64,000 nt of DNA from Protula sp. h YS-2021 (taxonomy: Eukaryota; Annelida; Polychaeta; Sabellida; Serpulidae), in assembly GCA_949752745.1 (NCBI GenBank), contig OX457031.1, forward strand, positions 40,831,502 to 40,895,501. Direction: 5' to 3'. Below are positions 1 to 10,599 of the stretch, piece after piece (positions within the stretch are counted from its first letter, which is position 1; each line of letters starts with the position of its first letter). The notes under the pieces were generated by a model, which made no database searches, was not told the origin of the DNA, and was given only the letters and a program-made list of their open reading frames with translations. The translations under genes and the position numbers were made by a program.

Positions 1-2340
1 TACGCATGTTTATTTAATTTGCGTTGATGCGCGGCTCTCATTTTGGAACCGTGCACATGTTCATTTAACTTAATAAAGATTAATGCGCGGTTCTTATTCC
101 AGACCAATGCGCATGTTTATTTTACTTTCGTTGATGAGCGGTACTTATTTTGGACAAGTGCACAAGTTTCCTTAGGTTGTCCTGATGCGCGGTTCGCATT
201 TCGGAAGAGTTTGCATGTTTATCCAACTTGCACGGTGCGCATGTTTATTTAACTTGCGTTGACGCGCGGTTCGAATATCGGACCAGTGCGCATGTTTATT
301 TAACTTGCATTGATGCGCGGTGCTTATTCTGGACCAGTACAAATGTTTATTTAACTTGCGTTGGAGCGTGGTTCACATTTCGAACCACTCCACACGTTTA
401 TTTAAGTGGCGTTGATGCGCGGTTCGAATTTCGGACCAGTGCGCATGTTTATTTAACTTGCGTTGATGTCCGGTGCTTATTTTGGACCAGTGCACATGTT
501 TATTTAACTTGCGTTGATGTGCGGTTGGCATTTCGGACCAGCGCCCATGTTTTTTTATCTTGTGTTGATGTGCGGTTCTTATTTCGGATCAGTGCGCATG
601 TTTATTTACCTTGTGTTGATGTGCGGTTCTTCTTTCGGATCAATGCGCATGTTTATTTACTTGTGTTGATGTGCGGTTCTTATTACGGATCAGTGCGCAT
701 GTTTATTTTACTTGTGTTGATGAGCGGTACTTATTTTGGACAAGTGTACAAGTTTTCTTAGGTTGCCTTGATGCGCGGTTCGCATTTCGGAAGAGTTTGC
801 ATGTTTATCTATCTTGCGTTGATGCACGGTGCTTATTTTGGACGTGTGCATATGTTAATCTAACTTGCGTTGGTGCGCGGTTTGCATTTTGGACCAGTGC
901 GCATGTTTATTCAACTTGCGTTGATGAGCAGTTCGAATTTCGGACCAGTGCGCATGTTTATTTAACTTGCGTTGATGCGCGGTGCTTATTTTGGACCAGT
1001 GCAAATATTTATTTAACTTCCGTTGGCGCGTGGTTCGCATTTCGAACCACTGCGCATGTTTATTTAACGTGTGTCGATGTGCGGTTCTTATTTCAGGCCA
1101 ATGCGCATATTTCTTTAATTTGAGTTGATGCGCGGTTCTTATTCTGGACCAGTGCGCATGTTTATTTAAGTTGCGTTGATACGCAGTTCTTATTTTGAAT
1201 AGTGCGCACGTTATTTAACTTGCGTTAATGCGCAGTTCGGTTCGCATTTCTAACCAGTGCGCATGTTTATTTAACTTGCGTTAATGCTCGGTTCCCATTT
1301 CTGACCAGTGTGTTTGTTTATTTAGCTTGCGTTAATGAACGTTTCGCATTTTCTACCAGTGCGCACGTTTATTTAACTTGTGTTGATGCGTGGTTCGCAT
1401 TTTGGACCAGTGCGCATATTTATTTAACTTGTGTTGGTGCTCGGTACTTATTTTAGATCAGTGCAAATGTGTATTTAACTTGCGCTGAGGAGCGGTTCGG
1501 AATTCGGACCAGTGTACCTGTTTCTTTAGGTTGCGTTCATGCGAGGTTCGCATTTCGGACCAGTGCGTAGGTTCACTTAACTGGCGTTGACACGCGAATT
1601 GCGTTTCGGACCAGAACGCATGTTTATTTCAGTCCCGTCGATGCTCGACTCTTATGTCTATTCAACTTGCGTCGATTCGTGGTTCTTTCTTCGGACCACT
1701 GCGAATGTTCATTTAACTTGCGTTGATGCGAGGTTCTCGTTTCAGACCACTGCGCATGTCTATTCAACTTTCGCCAATGTGTGGTTCTTTTTTCGGACAA
1801 GTGCGCATGTTTGTTTAACTTGCGTTGATGTGCGGTGCTTATTTTGGACCGGATCGCATCTTTATTTAACATCCGTCGATGCGCGGTTCGCATTTCCGAC
1901 CATTGCCCATGTTTATTTAACTTGCGTTGATGCGTGGTTCTCATTTCAGACCAGTGCGCATGTTTCTTTGGGTTGCGCTGATGCGCGGTTCTTTTTTTCG
2001 GACCAGTGTGCATATTTATTTAACTTGCGTTGATGCGCGGTTCGCATTTCGGACCAGTGCGCATGTTTCTTTAGGTTGCGTTGATGCTCGATCCGCATTT
2101 CGGACCACTGCGCATGTCTATTCAATTTGCGTCGACGCGTAGTTCTTTTTTATCGGACCATTGCGCATGTTTATTTAACTTGCGTTGATGCGCGGTGCTT
2201 TTTTTTGACCAGCTTGCATGTTTATCTTCCGTCAATGGTTCACATTTCGGACCAATGCGAATGTTTATTTAACTTGCGTCGGTGTGCGGTTGTTAAATCT
2301 GACTACTGCGCAAGTTCATTTAACTTGCGTTTATGCGCTG
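1..2340. repeat. 51-bp minisatellite array, about 45 copies
   Basis: Diverged tandem copies of a 51-bp unit (core gcgcatgtttatttaacttg, then cgttgatgcgcggttcg, then catttcggaccagt) fill the left edge of the window, and the array may continue beyond it. Because 51 is a multiple of three, the array stays open over long stretches in both directions. The plus strand reads a 17-residue period containing HVYLTCVDARF, and the minus strand reads one containing HWSEIRTAHQRKLNK. I read these frames as by-products of the repeat rather than genes: no splice context, no domain, and variation that does not favour silent sites. Confidence 0.93.
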
Positions 2341-3360
2341 CAGGAGAAGATTCATTTATTTTTTTTTTAAATTCCGAAAAAAAATTCAAAAGTTTTCCAA
2401 TTCACTCAAAGAGCACAAGCCGTATGCATGACCCCCTAAAGTCGGCTTGTATCAAAAATAAATGAAATCTGATAAAAACAGTAGGAGGAAATGCATTTTG
2501 AAGTTTTTTTATTCAAAAATTCCCCAAAAATTCTGATCGACTCGAAAAGCACAGGCCGTATTCACGACACCGTAAGCATGCCTCAGCCCCAAAATAAATG
2601 ATGTCTGATCAAAACTGCGGGAGAAGATGCATTTTGAGGTATTTTCATCAAAAATTCCCTATCGAAATCAAGAATTCCCAAGTCGAGTCAAATAGCACAA
2701 GCCGTATGCCCGACCCACCTAAGGATGCCTCATACCAAAAATAAATGAAATCGGATTAAAACTGTAGGAGGAAATGCATTTGAAGTTTTTCTTCAAAAAT
2801 TCCCTAAAAATACAGAAATTATCGGATCGAGTAAAAAGCGCACGCCGTATGCTCAACCCCTTAGGGATGCCTCAAACCAAAAAAAAAAAAAAAAAAAGAG
2901 AGAGAGAAAGATCAAAACTGTAGGGGAAAATGCATTTTGAAGTTTTTTTTTCAAAAGCTCCCTAAAAATACAAAAATTGTCCGATCGACTAAAAAGCACG
3001 AGCCGTATGCACGACCTTTTAGGGTCATCGGATCTTTGAGAGGTTTCGGATCAAAAATGTAGGACGAGATACATTTTAATTTTTTTTTCTTCAAAAATTC
3101 CCCAAAAATTTTCGACTAAAAAAGCACAAGCCGTATGCACGACACTTTAGGGGTGCCTCTTACCAAAAATAAATCACATCCGGTCAAAAATGTAGGAGGA
3201 GATACATTTTAAAACTTTTTCTTTAAAAAATCGCCAAAAATTCAAAAATCACCCGATCGACTAGAAAAGTACAAGCCGTATGCAGGACCCCTTAGGGATG
3301 CCTCACACCAAAAATAAATGACATCGGATCAAAATTGTAGGAGGAGATGCATTTTGAACC
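2341..3360. repeat. Degenerate tandem repeat, about 130-160 bp unit, seven copies
   Basis: Seven copies are marked by the shared core gccgtatgcacgacc, near 2420, 2548, 2700, 2843, 3001, 3130 and 3277. Each is followed by a stretch like cctcataccaaaaataaatg and then tgtaggaggagatgcatttt with a T-rich spacer. Spacing is irregular because of indels, and one copy holds an A run plus (GA)n near 2880-2910. It abuts the 51-bp minisatellite directly. No coding potential is seen. Confidence 0.85.
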
Positions 3361-3363
3361 AAA

Positions 3364-3369
3364 GTTTAT
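3364..3369 (-). promoter_or_regulatory. Candidate poly(A) signal of the kinesin-like gene
   Basis: The plus strand reads tttatt, which is AATAAA on the minus strand. It lies about 245 bp downstream of the possible stop codon at 3612-3614. A hexamer like this is common by chance in AT-rich DNA, so support is weak. Confidence 0.2.
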
Positions 3370-3377
3370 TAAGTAAA

Positions 3378-3405
3378 CAACTAACTAACTAACTAACTAA
3401 CTAAC
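3378..3405. repeat. (CTAA)n microsatellite
   Basis: About seven uninterrupted copies of the tetranucleotide ctaa sit just past the last copy of the degenerate tandem repeat. Confidence 0.9.
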
Positions 3406-3611
3406 GGACACCGCCCGCAAACCGATAGGAATACCCCAGCTTACGTGTAACGTAAGCTGGGCTAAAAAGGAAAGTAATATAAAAAGTTCGTATTCAATCA
3501 AATAAATAAAAAATTTTACGTGTTCAAAAAAACAAAAAAAAAAAAAAAAAAAACAAAACAAAAAAAACTCGTACTTGAGTTGATTTATCCATTGATCATT
3601 ACACATCAGCA

Positions 3612-3626
3612 TTATTTTCGCTGTTT
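3612..3626 (-). CDS. Possible terminal exon of the kinesin-like gene
   Basis: On the minus strand a gttacag acceptor precedes a phase-0 reading of four codons (KQRK) and TAA. This would close the frame of the upstream exon across a 73-bp intron containing a plausible branch site (ttgactaat). It would end the protein at 515 residues. Such a tiny exon could be a chance fit. The real 3' exons may instead have been lost where the tandem repeats now stand. Confidence 0.25.
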   Translation of the reverse strand, partial: KQRK

Positions 3627-3699
3627 CTGTAACTCGGCGCAATGATTTATAGACAAATTGGTGCAGCAGCCAAGAGCATTAGTCAATGTTGAAACCTAC

Positions 3700-6600
3700 C
3701 ACTCTTTCATAGGCTTTGTTTACATTCAAATAGTTCGTTTTCAGCACCACATATTCATCCGCCAGATCTTTCCGATCCTTTTCAAGTTCGCTGATTTTCT
3801 CTTTGGCGTTCCTCGCACTTTTCAACTGTCGCTCTTTCTCCATGTTGACATCCATCAAGGCACTCTCCAGCTGTAAGATCTGCGCGAATACACAGAACGA
3901 AGTAATCAACTGTGTCAAATCCCCTGCACGGAGGTTGACATCAAAGGGCAATGCAGGCCAATTTTTCAACACTCCCCATTCATGTTTATAACATTAAACC
4001 AATCTCTTTTAATTCAATTCAACTTTTAGTTAATAATAAAATTTTTCCTGGAACAACTCAGTGTGCATCCCACGATTGACAAAATTCATATAATTGTACA
4101 TTTGGACAATTCTAAGCTTCTATGGCCCTGCTGGAAGACCGGAGTTATTGATGTGTCGCACTTCTTCAATTTAAACCATTATTCAAAGTTAGTGGAAATT
4201 ATTTTAGGGGTCAATATACTGACATCATATAAAACAATTTGGTTAGCTGATGCTGTGTTAATTCCTCATTAAGAGAAGGACTACGGGTTTTTTTTTTACC
4301 TTATTGGTGAGCTCAAATTTGGCAGCTTCTGCTTCTTCTTTCACTTTGTTGTTTTCTATTTGCATTTCAACCAAAGTTTTGGAAACCTGAAAAAAACCGT
4401 GATTTTTGGTTGTAGTCTTGAAGTTAAAATAGAAAATTTTTCGCTACATTTGCAAGCAAAAATAATAAATTTTGCAACTACAAAGTGATGTAGTTGAAGA
4501 TGATTCTTCTGGGGAATTTTCCCAAACCATAAAAATTAGCAGGTAACCTTTCATATGTGGTTCACAAAGAGGTCCAATTAAAGGTCACCCGCACTTCTGC
4601 TTTGAAGTTTAGTTGTTTTAAACAAATTCCAGTTCGTTATCAACCGTGAGATTTAACATCTTCGAAGAAATTTTTATGTTTCTTTTAAATACTCGCTGAA
4701 AATACACAAATAAAATAAAGATCAGGCAGTAACGGCAAAATTCCCTTTCATTCCTCCATTTCACCTTCAGTTTCTCCTCTTCTGTCATGAGGAGCTGAGC
4801 CGAGAGATCGGTCTTGGAATTCGCTATAGCACCAAACTGTCCCTGCATTTGATCTAACTTCTCGTGTAGTCTTTCGTTCTTATCCCTCAACTGCAACTGT
4901 TACAGCAAAACCTCCCCAGTTACACATGACAATATAATTACAATGGTCACATAGTATATCTTTTTGCAAACTTTATTTGAATTTGATGCTCAATGGGCTC
5001 ATCGTGGCGCCCAGAAAGAAGGTTTTGATCCCATGTGCACATCATGCAACTTTTTATATTTCTGGTAAACCGGCTACAAAAAATTAACTTTCTAATCCAA
5101 TCACCTTAAGTTGATAAGTTAAGCAAATCAGTACACCAGATGCCGTTAATTCTATAACTACAAGTTCACCAACACTTGGTTCGACCCGAATTTCAAGCGC
5201 AAATTGGCACGTCAATTATTTGTGGTCTCTTTTCGCACGGATTATTCAAACGACCCGTTGAAGTTCAACAACCAACCTCTTCCGCGGTTCGGTATGATGT
5301 GTACAATATCTTTTTACTTCGCCGACCTAGGATTAAGCTAAAATAGTACTCATAAAACAGAGGAACTGTTTTTTCTAAAATATGTTCAACAACCTACCTC
5401 TGGGGTGGTTCAGTCCATTGTGTATAATACCTTTTTACTACACAGATCCACTGTGAATTCCGCGACAAAAATACTCATAATAGAGCGGAACTACTTTTTA
5501 ATATATTCACCCACTCTGTTTATATTCATAATAGATAGATCTCATCACAGGTCAGCTGTTTTATAAAAACCAAAACGATCCGACCGAAACTGACCAGTTG
5601 TATGGGATTCAAATTAACGAGCATCTACTGTACACAAGACGAGCGCGTTACGTTTTCTGACTGGATTCGCGTCATCTCATCGCCAAGATCGTGAGTGTGG
5701 GTTGGATGCGAGGCACTGACGCCCAGCTGTGACTGTAGGTGTTGAATACGAGCCCTGTACTGTGTCAGTAATTGCTAGTGAACAAGAAAAAAAAAAAGAA
5801 AGAAAGGCCGTTCACAACTGTATCGTTTTTCATGGCCCCATAGTGACTTTATTTAACACTGATAATTAATAAACAATTCCGTACAAGGCTTAATCAAGAG
5901 GCTTTGTTAACACAGCCTGCCGTTATGCGATTATACCGCAAACTGGCTCTTGAATAAAAGCTACTGGTTCACTTGACTGTAACAGTGGCACAATAGCAAA
6001 CTCTCCAGTGTGTCAAAAGGCAGTATACCTGTGCTAGGGAGTCGTTGCCTATGGGGTAATTCTGCACGCGACTCAACTGACCAGCGAATCGCAGAATGGG
6101 CGCCAGGACGGCCGGGTCGCTGTTGGACTTGAGGCAGAACACAACACGGGTCTTGCAGTTGCCCCCAAGCTCCTCACGCAGCAGGCGTGTGATTTTACTT
6201 TCGCTGTCAGGAATAAAGTAAAACATTTGATGTGTAATATATGCTAAATTTGTCTGGGTTGAATTCGATGTTTAATATACACTAAATTGGCTTATTTAAA
6301 GACAGAATTAGGCTAAATTAAAACGCAGACAACGCGAGAAAATGTTCCTGCCTACTTTCATAAGACCTTGTTGTGAAATCTTAAAGGGAAATGCGGGTAT
6401 CTCACCTACAATTGACATTTCCTTCATACTTTCACAGTTTAATGCTTTGAGGGTATACATTTAAAAATTGAAAAGAAAAAGGGGGGTCACCGATGTTATA
6501 AGAGAAATAAAGATACTGAAAGGTCGCGTACTTTTACTATGGAAACCATTGGGAAAACCAAGAAATTTCATTCAAAATGCAAAATTCACACATAATCACA

Positions 6601-9600
6601 ATTGACAATCGCCTCATTTTTTCCCTGTTTGAAGAACATGTCATACGAAATGTTTTAAGCAAATAAAAAATATATGTCACCGTATCAATAAGAGAATTAT
6701 ACAATCTTTTTGACAAAATCCCATTGACGCAATGGTTAAATGGTGAAAACAGTGTAATATGCTCTTAATGGGCAAGATATGAACACAGGCCCTTCTGGGA
6801 ACAAAATATCAACACACACCATTTCTGGACACGAGTCTATTTGTCCTTGAAAAGAATTTTTCGATGTAGACGGATTTAATAGTTATTTATACTGTGTAAC
6901 ACGGATTCAAACTCAGCGATATTCAATGTAATGCGCATTTCGGTCGCTAGATGGCGCAGAGATACCCGCATTTCCCTTTAAAAGAACGTATAAGGAAGAA
7001 CAGGAGGGAAGGAGGGGGGGGGGGGGGGGGAGGGTTGAGGGCGTGGTGTACGCTATCGATATAGCGATTACGTGACATCAGAAATTTACGTTCAATGATT
7101 TGCGTGCTTTCTGTAGCGCGCTGAATCCATTACCTGTACGAAATAGCCCGGTCTGGGTACGGCTGATTGGCCAGCGCTGCGCTGAGCTGGTTCAAGGCCA
7201 CTATACTTTTGCTGAGAACGGGGCCTTCCCTCAGCCGAAGCTGTGACACGTCATCGGCCAGTTTCTCAGCCCCTGGCGTCATGACGAACGTCATTCGCGA
7301 CTTGTTTGGTAGTGGACTGTTAGAGTTTCGCTGGAGGCGAGCAATTAGTAAAATCAGTTACAGCTAAATAAACACGATACATCGCATTTTGTTCTTATAA
7401 CTGGAACCGCATTTCGCACGCGAAATCTTCAACACTTGACAAACATTAAAAGTTAAAAATATACCGTATTTCGTTGAAGCTTATGATTTCATGAACAACA
7501 TGAAGTTTTTTTTTACAAGCCGCGTAGTCTGTAATACACCTAAGCAGAGAGCTTATGGCGCAGCACGAAAGCGGCTTATAAGGTTCACCTGCTTGGTTAT
7601 GTTGGCTCAACGGCTTTATTAATTGAACGCACTAGCAGTTTTTCTCTATGCAGGCAGAGCTCGCCTAACACCCATAAGCTGTGCTGCTTTACTCAACTTT
7701 GCTTATAATGCGCTGTACTTATTTATTCTAAAATCAGCTGTGTTCGCATGGCTTTTTAAGCATGAAAACGAAATCGTGGACGAAAAAAGGCAGGGTGCAC
7801 ACCCTCAGACCAAGTTCTACATAAGTACGCAGTTTTGTGATTCTAGGGCCCGTAGTGTCAGAGAAGAAGCTGAGACAAGAAAATGATTTTTTACTGTCAA
7901 GAAAAAAAGATAGCCCAACGGCTGCCCGCACAAATTCATATAAGCCTTGACCAAATCAAAGACTAGTCAAGTGTTAATTACTGAAGGCAGCTTACTTCCT
8001 TATACTCACCAGCGTTAAGTCCAAGTGCAGCACAATCGCGGCGTGATTCTTCGCTGCCCCGAAATCAGTGAAGTTGCCCGTTTTTCTTGACCATCCCTGT
8101 CTGAACTGTGTAACTCCTTCCAGTGCTCGATTTATAGGCAATATTTCTACGTCCTATAAAATGACACAAAAATACTTGCTGCCATTTCACTGATTTTGTT
8201 GCAACACACTTTAAATGACAGAACAGCACCGAGTTTTAAATGAACTGTAACTCCTCTTAAATTATTTTCTGTGTCACTGATGTCAAACATTTCAAAGACT
8301 GTAGACAAGCAAGCCGGAAGTACTACTGCTCCAGTCAACTTAAATTTATCAAAATCATTTCAAAATCGACTTAAATTAAGTTGGAACAGAAGGGAATCTA
8401 AACGTAAACAAGTATAAAGGTGAGCTGGTTAAGTCCCCCGCCGTACCTCCGCTTTTGAAATAAAACAGTTCGAGTGACCTTAACCTTTGACCCAAGGTCA
8501 CCAAAACCTAATCAGGTCAAAATCCTTAGCTTCCCAACCCAGCTGCCAATTTCAGTTGTAATCCGTCCAGCTGAACTTGACATATCATGTCCACAAGAGC
8601 GTGCACATGACGCACAACCTGAGACATTTGGTCCCCAAGAGAAAAATTTAAAAGTTTCAGTGACCTTAAAAAAGTTACCTTGACCTTTGGCCCAAGGTCA
8701 CCAAAACCTAATCAGGTCAAGTGCCTTTGCCCACCATTCTACCTGCCAATTTTGGTTGGTCTGGCAATTTTTCAATTTTTTTAAAGAAAAATCAAGAATA
8801 ACCACGCGTTGCACACCTCCAATATATATTCTCTCTCTGTGCAAGAAATGAAATCACTGTATTAGTTACTGAAATATGCCGCGTACCAACTTACCACTAT
8901 AAATAGTGGTTATCACATATTTTCATAGCATTTCAAAAATCTCGCAATTTTTCAATTTTCGACAAAAATAAAAAACAACCACGCGTTGCACGCCTCCACT
9001 ATACGCCATGCGCACCGAAAAAAACTTTAATGAAGGATAAAGGCAGAAGCAGTATTTGTTAGTCTAAAAGCATAGAGGTTAAAGGTCAAAAATGAAGAAG
9101 GGCAAACCTTGACGTGAGCGCCAAGTGTTGGCGTTTCATCTATGTCCAGATACTGTGACTTGGTGCTTTGAACAAGTAGCAAATCTTGAATAAGTTCATT
9201 GTGAATTTCGTACATTTGCATTTCTACGCGTTTATTTGCTCGGGAGCTCCAGTCGTGATGGAAAGAACCTTTTAAAAGTAAAACAAATAATCATCCGAAT
9301 AATTGCTATATAACTGGGGTAAATGCTGTAATCTGAAAAGTCGAAGCCCAAGTCAATAATTTTATAATTTTGACCAGAACGCCGATGTCGATAAATACCA
9401 ACAGTTATTTGTAATGAAAACGCTTGTTACGTCATTTACACCGCATGCCGTCTCAAAAACTTGATGCGGACTCCAACACAAACCTATATCTGCTGCTTCA
9501 AATACTAGACATGGTGTAAATGGCAGAAAAGAAAAGACGTCCTTGGTGAAACAGAATCCTGTAAACGTCCATGTGATACGCATAACGCGTCATTGTAAAC

Positions 9601-10598
9601 TCAGAAATTGAGATGAGGAAGATGCAGCGAGATAACATCCTTTTGTAGAGCTTCTGTTAACATTCCTTAAGGGACAAACATTTAGTTCACAAGTCAAATG
9701 ATGTAACTGGTAAATTCTACACATCCATTTGAAAAACTTCATTTTTCAGGCAGAAGAATTATTGCATTACTAAATGCCACCTTTCATACTTCTCATTTCT
9801 AATTCCAATCTTAAATAAAATCTGTAAGATACTGACAATGCAGAGAAACTTACCGTCGCCAATTTTAGCAAACAAGTTCTCGAAAAATATAGGGATAATT
9901 CCATCTTTAGAGGTAGATTCTCCTGCTAATGTGAATGATCTTCCAGAATCACTCTCCCCTAAAGAAATACAGGACAATAGGCTTATGTATTAGAAGCATG
10001 GACAGCCTTTAGATGGGCTGCCTGACTGACCAGGAAAAGGTACGTTTTCTATTTCCATGGGAATTTAAACTCCACCCGCAGGCTTTTTATCCAGTTGTTC
10101 AGCTCAGGTCGGACTCTACAGAACAAACCGTGTTAAACAAAAAAAAAAAAAAAAAAAAAAAAAAACAATATGCGCTGTAAGTTTAAAATATACTACTATT
10201 TCCAACTGTTGTCTTATAACTAGGAATTCTTTCCTTTTTATGATTCCTAAAAACACTTACCCGTAACAATTAATGCGGTGTTATAGCCGGAAATCCACAA
10301 GTCTAGCAAAGGCTCAACACTCTGTTTATAAACTTCATAATTTGTGGTTTCCTGACTATGAATTTGTTGAAAACTAAAAACGAAAGCAAAAGATACATTT
10401 AACGACTTGGAAAATATTGATATTTAAACAATGTGAAGTGAAGACAATATTTACTGTTTATTGTTAACCAAGTCGACCTCACCTGTAATATGTTGCACCC
10501 GGCTGACTAGCTATCTTGTTATATCCATCTAGCGCTAGGGACTGTGGGCCCTCGCCCCGTAATGACGGTCGAATGCGTCCCACCAGGTCAACATTCAT
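3700..10598 (-). CDS. Kinesin-motor-related coiled-coil protein (CCDC78-like), degenerate motor
   Basis: Eleven exons on the minus strand: 10598-10483 (ATG), 10373-10261, 9958-9854, 9268-9108, 8153-8010, 7330-7134, 6203-6029, 5774-5652, 4896-4765, 4386-4300 and 3879-3700. All junctions use AG/GT, all phases fit, and the sum is 1533 nt = 511 codons. Residues 1 to about 325 follow the kinesin motor order: VGRIRPSL at the start, SGYNTALIVTGESDSGRS in the P-loop region, MYEIHNELIQDLL, EGPVLSKSIVALNQLSAAL, then SKITRLLREELGGN and ILRFAGQLSRVQNYP. Residues from about 338 are coiled coil (RDKNERLHEKLDQMQ, KTDLSAQLLMTEEEKLKV). The motor looks inactive: P-loop Lys is Arg (GESDSGRS), switch I SSRSH is AAKNH, and switch II DLAGSE is MTPGAE. 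From memory the architecture best matches CCDC78, a centriole-amplification protein with a DUF4472 region. The family name is inference; kinesin ancestry is clear. Confidence 0.88.
6381..6981. mobile_element. MITE-like element with perfect 23-bp inverted ends
   Basis: Positions 6381-6403 (TTAAAGGGAAATGCGGGTAT then CTC) are an exact inverted copy of 6959-6981. The ends can be read as a TTAA target with AGGGAAATGCGGG termini, or as TIRs that include TTAA. The 601-bp body is AT-rich with no useful ORF. It sits in the intron between the 7330-7134 and 6203-6029 exons of the kinesin-like gene. TTAA targets suggest piggyBac or Kolobok, but the superfamily is not established. Confidence 0.75.
7005..7035 (+). 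repeat. Poly-G tract
   Basis: A run of about 18-19 G flanked by GGGAGGG-like blocks, just outside the MITE and about 100 bp intronic of an exon. It could form a G-quadruplex on the plus strand. Similar tracts occur near 26525, 33140, 34915 and 53535. Confidence 0.8.
7690..7975 (-). repeat. Dispersed repeat, about 280 bp, copy 1
   Basis: On the minus strand this segment runs from gtaattaacacttgac through tatatgaatttgtgcgggca and ctgacactacgggccctag to a tail like atttcgttttcatgctta. The same order of blocks is found on the plus strand at 31172-31450. It lies in an intron of the kinesin-like gene. Translation contains SDTTGPR against SDTMGPR in copy 2, but stops and indels argue against a conserved protein. 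Confidence 0.75.
8470..8765 (+). repeat. Two direct copies of a TGACCTTGACC-type repeat
   Basis: The block gtgaccttaacctttgaccc then aaggtcaccaaaacctaatc at about 8472-8520 recurs at about 8672-8720 with a spacing near 200 bp. It is followed in both cases by a variant of acctgccaatttcagttg. The motif is rich in AGGTCA half-sites in both orientations and resembles the larger array at 42.6-46.7 kb in style, though not in unit. Confidence 0.75.
8768..9000 (+). repeat. Duplicated intronic segment ending accacgcgttgcac
   Basis: The stretch from caatttttcaattttt to accacgcgttgcacacctcc (8768-8822) is repeated at about 8945-8998 with roughly 85% identity by eye. The two copies are separated by about 125 bp. 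It immediately follows the TGACCTTGACC repeat pair and belongs to the same repeat-filled intron. Confidence 0.65.
10138..10167 (+). repeat. Poly-A tract
   Basis: A run of about 28 A lies in the intron between the 10373-10261 and 9958-9854 exons of the kinesin-like gene. No LINE or SINE body is recognised next to it. Confidence 0.85.
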
Positions 10599-10599
10599 T

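Noticed and set aside
228..2033. Long open frames in the 51-bp minisatellite as genes
   Set aside because: They arise because the unit length is a multiple of three; both strands are open at once and no domain or signal supports translation.
1..3360. The tandem repeats as a CRISPR array
   Set aside because: Units are contiguous without unique spacers, and the sequence is eukaryotic.
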